A DNA stretch of 9,013 bases from assembly GCA_003222065.1 (NCBI GenBank), contig QHUV01000230.1:1-9013 (forward strand), read 5' to 3'. The translations under genes and the position numbers were made by a program. Numbering within the stretch: the first letter of the stretch is position 1; the number at the start of each line of letters is the position of its first letter. Below are positions 1 through 5,775 of this stretch, one piece after another. This DNA is from Gemmatimonadota bacterium (lineage in GTDB: Bacteria; Gemmatimonadota; Gemmatimonadetes; Gemmatimonadales; Gemmatimonadaceae). A model generated the notes under the pieces. It searched no databases, was not told the origin of the DNA, and saw only the letters and a list, made by a program, of their open reading frames with translations.

Positions 1-467
1 CATTGCCCGCATACGATCACGACCGTCCACAGGAATGCTTCGACGCGCTCGAGCGCCACATCCGCCGCAATCTCGACATTGTCGCGCCCGCCGCTCGCGC
101 GGTCGTGCCGTTGCGACCGACTGCGCCCTTCCTCCACACAGCGGTGATCGCCGATCAGCGCGCCTTTGGGCGCGCGCGATGGATCCTCGGCGTAAGGTCA
201 TCGCTAGCGGGCGTGGAGCTCGCTGCTCGCCTGCCACAGCTGGCGAAAGTGTGCTCCGCGAAGTTCACCCTCGAACTGGTGCGACGCGCCTTTCCGGGAA
301 TGCGCATCGAGCACATTCCCTTCCCGCCCGCGGCCATCGCACCGCGTTCTGATACTCAGTATTTCTCCGTGGATCGCGCTGGGCCGTGCTGGGAGACGCT
401 CAACTCGACGCACGAGATTGGAGTCTACCTGCCCGAAGTCGAGTTGGTGATCCTTGCCGAGGAATGA
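1..467 (+). CDS. tssK: T6SS baseplate subunit TssK, C-terminal part (cut by the window start)
   Basis: The reading frame is open from the first complete codon (base 3) to TGA at 465-467, giving 155 residues. The TTG at 3-5 is not a credible start; the 5' part lies outside the window. TssK proteins are usually about 440-450 residues, so this is roughly the last third. Visible family features are a 'PAYDHD' stretch at the beginning, a 'KVCSAKFTLELV' helix region, 'IEHIPFPPAAI' and the terminal 'YFSVD...W...IGVYLP' pattern, which belong to the C-terminal domain. In known systems TssK links the baseplate to the TssJLM membrane complex, with its C-terminal domain facing the membrane side; here tssL and tssM follow directly. 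A gap of 136 bp with two hairpins separates it from tssL. Identification is by recalled family resemblance. Confidence 0.88.
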   Translation, partial: LPAYDHDRPQECFDALERHIRRNLDIVAPAARAVVPLRPTAPFLHTAVIADQRAFGRARWILGVRSSLAGVELAARLPQLAKVCSAKFTLELVRRAFPGMRIEHIPFPPAAIAPRSDTQYFSVDRAGPCWETLNSTHEIGVYLPEVELVILAEE

Positions 468-500
468 CGGGCTGACCCCCCAGCGCGGCGGCCTCGGTTC

Positions 501-518
501 GAGGATCGGTTGATCCTC
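501..518 (+). other. Perfect 7-bp hairpin in the tssK-tssL gap
   Basis: GAGGATC (501-507) and GATCCTC (512-518) are exact complements around a GGTT loop. It begins 34 nt after the tssK stop. No T-run follows, so it is not a standard intrinsic terminator. It could stabilise the 3' end of the tssK message or attenuate read-through to tssL; both roles are inference. Confidence 0.55.
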
Positions 519-542
519 CCGCCCTGACCGCCCGCTCCTTAT

Positions 543-580
543 GTTAGCGCGCCGGTTCCAGCGAATCGGCTGACGCTAAC
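543..580 (+). other. Two-tier stem-loop just upstream of tssL
   Basis: The outer arms GTTAGCG (543-549) and CGCTAAC (574-580) are exact complements. Inside them GCCGGTT (551-557) can pair with AATCGGC (564-570), including one G-U wobble, leaving a six-base loop. The structure ends nine bases before the tssL Shine-Dalgarno sequence, so it could influence tssL translation or mRNA stability. There is no U-tract. The arms carry the GTTAG/CTAAC core of the word that recurs through the window. Confidence 0.5.
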
Positions 581-589
581 CGGTGCAGC

Positions 590-596
590 AGGGGAG
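590..596 (+). promoter_or_regulatory. Ribosome binding site that fixes the tssL start
   Basis: AGGGGAG lies seven bases before ATG 604. A GTG in the same frame at 583 would place this purine tract inside the coding region, so ATG 604 is preferred. Confidence 0.7.
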
Positions 597-603
597 TGGC
601 TTC

Positions 604-1335
604 ATGACAGGAGTGGCAACGGAACGTTCGCGCGCCCCGTCGACGGACGGATCGCGGCGCGGTCAGCTCGCGCTCTCGCTTCAAGAGCCGTTCACGACGA
701 TTGCTCGTCTGCGGGCCAACCGCCAGGTCGCCGCTGATGCGGAGTCATTTCGCGCGCGCATTAAGCAGGTGCTGGCGTCCGCTGAGCAGGAGGCCCGTCA
801 CGCTGGGTACGGCGCTGACGACGTACGCCTGGGGCTGTTCGCTGTCATCGCGTTTCTGGACGAGACCGTGTTGAACTCTGGCCAGCCGATGTTTGCTGAC
901 TGGCCCCGGCGTCCCCTGCAAGAGGAAGTGTTCGGCGTCCACATGGCCGGCGAGCTTTTCTTCCAGTACTTGCAGCAGCTGCTTGGCCGGCCTGATTCGG
1001 AAGATCTCGCCGACATCCTCGAAGTGTACGAGCTCTGTCTGCTTCTCGGGTTCAAGGGACGTTATAGCGCGTCACGCGGCGCCGAGCTGCAGATGCTTGC
1101 TGCGCAGGTCTCGGAGAAGATCGAGCGGGTGCATGGGGGGATGGGCGAGCTCGCGCCGCATTGGCGGCCGTCGCCCACGGAGATCACCCAGCCGCGCGAC
1201 GTATGGGTGCCGCGGCTCGTATACGCCGCCGTTGGCGCGGCGGTGCTCGCCGTCGTGCTCTACGTCGGTTTCGCGATCTCATTGCATTCTGGCAAATCTG
1301 ATCTCGCCGCCCTAACGACGCAGCTTGTACGCTGA
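604..1335 (+). CDS. tssL: T6SS inner-membrane protein TssL (DotU/IcmH family)
   Basis: The product has 243 residues from ATG 604, chosen for the AGGGGAG seven bases upstream; a GTG at 583 would add seven. Residues 28-180 form the cytoplasmic DotU domain. Family landmarks are 'FLDETVL' (84-90), W100, 'AGELFF' (115-120), 'LEVYELCLLLGFKGRY' (139-154). A single membrane helix lies at about 201-226, followed by about 17 periplasmic residues, as in tail-anchored TssL proteins. There is no C-terminal OmpA-like peptidoglycan-binding domain, so this is the short form. In known systems TssL pairs with TssM in the envelope-spanning complex and its cytoplasmic domain contacts the baseplate. It lies between tssK and tssM, 42 bp upstream of tssM, in a typical order. 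The gene appears intact. Confidence 0.93.
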   Translation: MTGVATERSRAPSTDGSRRGQLALSLQEPFTTIARLRANRQVAADAESFRARIKQVLASAEQEARHAGYGADDVRLGLFAVIAFLDETVLNSGQPMFADWPRRPLQEEVFGVHMAGELFFQYLQQLLGRPDSEDLADILEVYELCLLLGFKGRYSASRGAELQMLAAQVSEKIERVHGGMGELAPHWRPSPTEITQPRDVWVPRLVYAAVGAAVLAVVLYVGFAISLHSGKSDLAALTTQLVR

Positions 1336-1368
1336 GGTCCATCGCTCGGCGGGATTGTTGAAGCATTC

Positions 1369-1372
1369 GGAG
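1369..1372 (+). promoter_or_regulatory. Ribosome binding site that fixes the tssM start
   Basis: GGAG ends five bases before ATG 1378. A GTG two codons upstream (1372) in the same frame overlaps this GGAG, so ATG 1378 is the likelier start. Confidence 0.6.
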
Positions 1373-1377
1373 TGATC

Positions 1378-2730
1378 ATGACACGACGGACGAAGATCTG
1401 GATCATCGCCGTGGTAGTGCTGCTTCTATATGTCACGGCAGCCATCGTGGCGGGACGTTTACTCAATCTCGGCGGGACCGATCTGTGGGTCTTTCGCGGC
1501 GGCCTAACGCTGCTCGGACTCATTTCGGCGGCGCTCATCGTTTGGTTCTTCCGCGATCGCACACCCGCTGGTCCGGCGACGCCGGAGGCGCGGCTCGCCG
1601 CCGAAGTCGATCAGCTCTTTGCGGCCGCGCAGACACAGCTTTCGGCGGCCAAGCCGGGAAGCATGAAGGACGCTCGATTCGCCAAGCTGCCTGTCGTGCT
1701 GGTCCTTGGCCCACAGGGAAGCACAAAGACGACCGTGGTCGTGCGCTCAGGGCTCGAACCCGAATTGCTGGCCGGTGAGGCGACGCGCGGCGACACCGTT
1801 GCCCCGACAAAAAGCGCTAACGTGTGGTTTGGTCACGGGACGATCTTTGCCGAAGCGGGGAGCGCGGTGTTGACCGCGACGGAGAACTGGCGGCGATTTG
1901 TGCGGGCCTTGCGGCCACGAAGTCTCGTGGCGGCGCTCACCGGCAAGCCGCAAGCGCCGCGTGTCGCGGTGGCGTGCTTCGGATGCGACGAGCTTCTCAA
2001 ACCGGGGAGCGGAGAAGGCATCGCCGTCGCCGCGCGAGCGTTGCGCGAGCGGCTAGGCGAAGCGGCCGGCGAGCTCGGTGTTCAGCTTCCGACGTACGTC
2101 TTGTTCACGAAGGCGGACACCATTCCCCATTTCGACGCCTTCGTGCGCAACTTCTCGGCGGACGAGGCGCGCGAGCCGTTAGGTGCGGCGATCGATCCTG
2201 ACACCGGTATCGATGGCACATACGCGGAGCGCGTCACGCCGCGGCTCGAGAGGGCAATGCAAGAGATCTATCGCTCACTCGCCGCGCGCCGATTACCTCT
2301 GCTGTCGCGAGAGCATGCGGCCGAGTGGAAGCCGGCCGCGTATGAGTTCCCTCGCGAGGTCCGCAAGTTGGCGCCGCTCGTCGTCGAGTTTCTGCGGGAG
2401 ATCGGGAAAGGTGCCACGATGGGACTTCCTGCCGCGATTGTTCCGCGAAGTGATCCTCGCCGACGAGGCGGCGATGCGCCTCACGCAAGGCGGCGAGCGC
2501 GTCGGATTTCTTCGGCGGGCGTCCTTGGCCGGCGCCGCCGCCGTGGCCCTCGTCCTCTCGATGGCGTTCGCGATCTCGTACCAAGGCAATCGGCGGCTCG
2601 AGCAGCAAGTCGGAGACGCGGCCCGCGGGATCGCTGCCGTCGCACCGAACAATGTCGACTTGCCTCCGGCCGACGCGTTGCGCCGCCTGGACACGCTGCG
2701 CGCCGAGATCGATACGCTGAGCGCATATGA
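1378..2730 (+). pseudogene. tssM: T6SS protein TssM (IcmF family), N-terminal part, frame-broken
   Basis: Read from ATG 1378, this is the N-terminal half of TssM, the large inner-membrane subunit of the TssJLM complex. Two membrane helices (residues about 7-29 and 36-58) precede a cytoplasmic NTPase-like domain. GPQGSTKT at 111-118 fits the P-loop, but has T where the usual G precedes K. The DTAG-like switch position reads AEAG (159-162). TKAD (244-247) matches the G4-type motif. The conserved 'AAYEFPREVRKL' (320-331) is present and is followed by 'FLREIGK'. Family resemblance stops there, near base 2412. The frame then continues as Arg-rich sequence to TGA at 2728-2730, which is frame-shifted readout of the next tssM part. 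The expected 'FLRGFYFTG'-type segment is absent. A truncated product would carry two helices but no periplasmic domain. Confidence 0.85.
2401..2416 (+). other. tssM: Breakpoint inside tssM: frame change plus missing segment
   Basis: Upstream the family frame reads '...FLREIGK'. From 2411 the family frame is one base to the right and reads 'VPRWDFLPRLFREVIL'. In TssM proteins these two blocks are normally separated by several tens of residues that include the 'FLRGFYFTG' block. The simplest reading is a deletion whose length is 2 modulo 3. It could be a real mutation or an assembly error. Confidence 0.75.
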
Positions 2731-4636
2731 GCACGATGGCGCGCCGCTCTCGCTGCGGTGGGGGCTCTACACCGGATCGACGATCTATCCCGAAGTGAGC
2801 CGAGTGTATTTCGCCGGCTTCAACCGATTGATGTTCGCGAATACGCGCGCGGCACTGCTCGAATCGCTGCGATCGTTGCCGGATGCGCCGCGCGCGAGCG
2901 ACGATTACGGCAATAGTTATAGTTTGCTCAAGTCGTATCTGATCACGACGACGCATCCGGAAAAGAGCTCGGTTGAGTTCTTGTCGCCGATATTGATGAA
3001 GCAATGGGTCGGTGGGCGGACGCTCGACCCCGAGCGGACGCAGATCGCGCAACGTCAGTTCGAGACATACTCGCGCGAGCTCCGCTTCGGAAATCCGTTG
3101 CCGCAGCGCGCCGACACGGCGGCCGTCGCGCGCGGGCGCTCGTTCCTGCGCCAATTCGCCGGCTCCGAACGCATCTATCAGTTCATGCTCGCCGAAGCCA
3201 GCAAGGCGAGTCCCGCAATCCAGTTCAATCGCCGCTTCCCCGGTACGGCACAGTACCTCGTCGATTCGTATGAGGTGCCGGGCGCGTTCACCAAAGGCGG
3301 CTTCACGTTCATGCAGGGCGCGTTCAAGACCGTCGATCGCTTCCTTCAGGGCGAGCGCTGGGTCGTCGGCGAGGACGCGCAACAAGTGGACAAGGCGAAG
3401 CTCGTCGCCGATCTGCGAGCTCGTTATGCAAGCGACTATGTCGACAACTGGCGGCGGTTTCTGCGCTCGGCGTCCATCGCCCGCTACAGCAACGTTCGCG
3501 ATGCCGCGCAGAAGCTCACGGTGTTGGGTGGTAACCAGTCACCGTTGCTGGAGTTACTCTCCATCGCGTCACGAAATACCAACGTCTCGCCTGAGATTGC
3601 CGGCGTGTTCCAGCCAGTACAGGCGGTAACGCCCCCAGCCGACACGACGAAGCTGATCGGACAGGGAAATCAACAGTACATGACGGCGTTAGGCGCTTTT
3701 CAGGTGGCGCTCGCACAAGCGGCAGCAACGAGCGGCCAGGCGGGAGCGGGCGCCGCCGGCCAAGCCCTCGGCAGCGCGGCGACGGCGAAGTCCGCGGCGG
3801 TTCAGATCGCGGCGTCGTTCACGATCGATCAACAAGGTCAGGTGCACAGCACGGTTCAAAAGCTCATGGAGGACCCGATCAGCTACGCCGAGGCGCTGCT
3901 GACGCGATTTGGCTCGGATCAGGTCAACGCGCGCGCGCGCAACTTCTGCGCGATGGCGCGGCCGGTGCTCGCCAAGTTTCCATTCAATCCGAACAGCACC
4001 GCGCAAGCGTCGATCCCGGAGGTGAGCGCGATTCTGCGTCCAGGCGCCGGCGCGCTCTGGACGATGTACAATGACGTCCTCCAGAGCGTCCTTCAAAAGC
4101 AGGGGAATCAGTACCAACAGGTCCCTGGCGACGTTAGGCTCTCGCCCGGATTCGTCGATTTCTTCAATCGCGCCGCGACGTTTTCCGATCTGCTCTACGC
4201 GAACGGCACGCAGGATCCGCATTACTCCATCACCGTGAAGCCGCAGTTGTCCGACGGCACGAGTGCCGTATCGATCATGCTCGAAGGCGAAACGGTGCGA
4301 TCGTCGCGGAATGTGATGACGCAGCGCATCGATTGGCCGGCGACGAACCATGAAGCAAGGCTCTCTGCGCAATTCGGCGCGACGGAGCTAACCCTGATCG
4401 GTCCGTTCAACGGTCCATGGGCACTGTTCCAGCTCTTTTACGCCGCGGATGCATGGCTCCCGGTAGGGCAGGCGCTGCGAGCGGAATGGATGCCACGAAC
4501 AGGCGCTCAGGGCGCATCCCTCGCCAATGGAGCGGCACTCAAAGTTCAAGTTGATGTCATACCCGCGAACGCGGCGGTGATTTTGAGGAAAGGCTATTTC
4601 GCTGGGGCGCAGTGTAGCGGGGAGGCGGCGAGGTAG
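2411..4636 (+). pseudogene. tssM: T6SS protein TssM (IcmF family), C-terminal part, out of frame with the 5' part
   Basis: From 2411 to TAG at 4634-4636 the frame encodes 741 residues of TssM. The order is 'VPRWDFLPRLFREVILADEAAM', a third membrane helix ('ASLAGAAAVALVLSMAFAISY', about 2519-2581), then the periplasmic region. The latter includes the IcmF landmark 'RWGLYTGSTIYPEVSRVYFAGFN' (about 2755-2823) and the C-terminal domain with 'WALFQLFYAADAW' and 'VILRKGYFAGAQCSGEAAR' at the very end, which looks like the natural terminus. An Ala/Gly-rich stretch lies at about 3715-3815. In known systems this periplasmic part binds the lipoprotein TssJ. There is no good start codon or ribosome binding site at the junction, so it would be translated only by re-initiation, for example at ATG 2474. 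Joined to the 5' part the total is about 1,085 residues, short of the usual roughly 1,130-1,250. Confidence 0.85.
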
Positions 4637-5543
4637 GCGGCTCCGCGCGACCGATCGCGTACGCCACCTGAACCTCGGCACGCTTGGCGATTCCCTGCTT
4701 TACGACTTGCCGCGCGACGAAGCGACCGAAGTAGGCGCCGCTCCGGTCTACTTTGCTCGGATCCTTACCGCTGAATGCGCCGCCGCCATGCCGGCCCATA
4801 CCGCCGTAGGTGTCGACGATGATCTTGCGTCCCGTGACGCCGCAGTCCGCGGAGGGACCGCCTTCGATGAATTGGCCGGTCGGATTGACGAGCACTTCGA
4901 CGCTCGGATTGAACCACTCGCCTAACACTTCGGGGCACACACAACCCGAGACGTAGTCGCGGATCTCGCTTTGCGAGACGTCGCCAGTGTGCTGGGTGGA
5001 AACGAGTACAGTGGTGACGTGCACGGGCACATGGTCCTCATACAACACGGACACCTGCGTCTTGGCGTCGGGACGGAGCCAGCCCCGCTCGCCGCGCTTC
5101 CGCGCCACCGCCAAACGATGCGAGAGCTTGTGCGCGAGTTGGACGGGGAGCGGCATCAACTCCGACGTCTCGTCAGTGGCGAAACCGAACATCAGCCCTT
5201 GGTCGCCGGCTCCGCCGGTGTCGACGCCCATCGCGATGTCCGGCGATTGGCGGGAGATGAATTGCGTGATCTGCACGCCGCCGGCGTTGAACGGCTCGTT
5301 AGGGTCGACGTAGCCGATCTCGCGAATCGCGTCGCGGGCGATACGCTCGTAGTCGACGACGACGGACGACGTGATCTCGCCGGCGAGCACCACTTGCCCG
5401 CTCTTACATAAAACCTCGCAAGCGACCCGAGACCTTGGGTCCTTTACGAGATGCGCGTCGAGGATCGAGTCCGCGATGTAATCGCAGACCTTGTCGGGGT
5501 GGCCTTCGCTCACCGATTCGGACGTGAAGATGTAGCGGCTCAT
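4557..5543 (-). CDS. metK: S-adenosylmethionine synthetase MetK, 3'-truncated
   Basis: MetK makes S-adenosylmethionine from methionine and ATP in the cytoplasm. ATG 5543 is chosen because the product then begins with the family's 'MSRYIFTSESVSEGHPDK'. Visible motifs are GHPDK (14-18), 'GVQITQFISRQSPDIAMGV' (89-107, mobile loop), the signature GAGDQGLMFGFATDE (111-125) and GGGAFSGKDPSKVDRSGAY (253-271, phosphate-binding). Resemblance holds to 'AYAIGRAEP' (ending at base 4638). The next 26 residues, Pro/Ser-rich up to a stop at 4557-4559, are antisense readout of the tssM 3' end. The family is normally about 385-400 residues, so some 80-100 C-terminal residues are missing, including part of the structural core, and this copy is unlikely to work. 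The only Shine-Dalgarno candidate is weak. It is convergent with tssM and overlaps it by 80 bp only because of the truncation. Confidence 0.9.
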   Translation of the reverse strand: MSRYIFTSESVSEGHPDKVCDYIADSILDAHLVKDPRSRVACEVLCKSGQVVLAGEITSSVVVDYERIARDAIREIGYVDPNEPFNAGGVQITQFISRQSPDIAMGVDTGGAGDQGLMFGFATDETSELMPLPVQLAHKLSHRLAVARKRGERGWLRPDAKTQVSVLYEDHVPVHVTTVLVSTQHTGDVSQSEIRDYVSGCVCPEVLGEWFNPSVEVLVNPTGQFIEGGPSADCGVTGRKIIVDTYGGMGRHGGGAFSGKDPSKVDRSGAYFGRFVARQVVKQGIAKRAEVQVAYAIGRAEPPTSPPPRYTAPQRNSLSSKSPPRSRV

Positions 5544-5557
5544 TTCAGGCTCGTCGC

Positions 5558-5596
5558 AAAAAAGAAAACGGCCCCGACGTTTCGTCGCGGGCCGTT
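5558..5596 (-). terminator. Strong intrinsic terminator inside the metK leader
   Basis: On the minus strand AACGGCCC (5596-5589) pairs with GGGCCGTT (5574-5567), and CGACG (5587-5583) with CGTCG (5579-5575). There is one bulged G and an AAA loop. The T-rich tract TTTTCTTTTTT follows directly (5568-5558). It ends 14 nt before the metK ATG, too close for another promoter downstream, so any metK transcript must pass through it. That favours conditional termination of metK rather than only closing the upstream nuclease gene. Confidence 0.85.
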
Positions 5597-5680
5597 GTTG
5601 CCACGACTTAGACGGGATTGGCGAGACCACTAGAGTCCCGGCACGCGGCCCGTCAAATCGGGGAAATCACCAGCGCGCGT
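5597..5680 (-). ncRNA. Structured metK leader: candidate SAM riboswitch or attenuator
   Basis: GATTTGACGGG (5659-5649) pairs with CCCGTCTAAGTC (5616-5605) as an 11-bp helix with one bulge and one G-U pair. It encloses a hairpin, CGGGAC (5640-5635) with GTCTCG (5627-5622). CGGGCCG (5652-5646) overlaps the long helix and is an exact complement of CGGCCCG (5594-5588) in the terminator's 5' arm, giving an anti-terminator that excludes both other structures. SAM riboswitches often precede metK, so SAM is the obvious ligand, but this is inference. CTGGTGATTT (5673-5664) resembles part of the SAM-II core, but the GCTAAA-type element of SAM-II is not seen, and I cannot align the leader with SAM-I, SAM-III or SAM-IV. 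Protein-mediated attenuation is an alternative. Confidence 0.55.
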
Positions 5681-5684
5681 TGAG

Positions 5685-5714
5685 AAGCTAGGCGCCGCTC
5701 CAGGCAAGTGTCAA
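5685..5714 (-). promoter_or_regulatory. Candidate sigma70-type metK promoter
   Basis: On the minus strand TTGACA (5714-5709) is a perfect -35 consensus, followed after 18 bases by TAGCTT (5690-5685). The latter keeps the T1, A2 and T6 positions of the -10 box. Transcription would begin near 5678, giving a leader of about 135 nt and placing the structured region at the transcript's 5' end. The -10 match is only partial. Confidence 0.5.
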
Positions 5715-5730
5715 GAGTCGGGCCAGCGAA

Positions 5731-5742
5731 GGCGCGCGCGCC
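5731..5742. other. 12-bp perfect GC palindrome between the nuclease stop and the metK promoter
   Basis: GGCGCGCGCGCC reads the same on both strands, 34 bp after the nuclease stop codon and 17 bp upstream of the metK -35 box. It could be an operator-like site or simply alternating GC sequence. There is no T-run beside it, so it is not an intrinsic terminator. Confidence 0.3.
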
Positions 5743-5775
5743 GTGCACGCATTCTCGCCGGACGCGCGAACAAAT

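Noticed and set aside
2401..2416. Programmed ribosomal frameshifting in tssM
   Set aside because: GGGAAAGG could slip, but the conserved family segment between the two halves is missing, so a frameshift would not restore a complete protein.
2234..3385. Long minus-strand open frame (383 codons) opposite tssM
   Set aside because: It is Arg/Ala-rich with no recognisable motif and lies fully antisense to the conserved third helix and periplasmic part of TssM; long antisense frames are expected in high-GC genes.
3689..4372. Minus-strand open frame (227 codons) opposite the tssM 3' half
   Set aside because: Composition is typical of antisense readout (many Arg and His) and there is no family resemblance; the plus strand here is clearly TssM.
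5543..5630. Upstream ATG (5630) as an alternative metK start
   Set aside because: It would translate through the terminator hairpin and add residues with no MetK counterpart; the family begins at the MSRYIFTSESVSEGHPDK start at 5543.
5597..5680. Assignment of the metK leader to SAM-II
   Set aside because: Only a short CTGGTGATTT stretch is similar; the UUGCAGCC-like and GCUAAA-like parts of the SAM-II core are not visible at the expected places.
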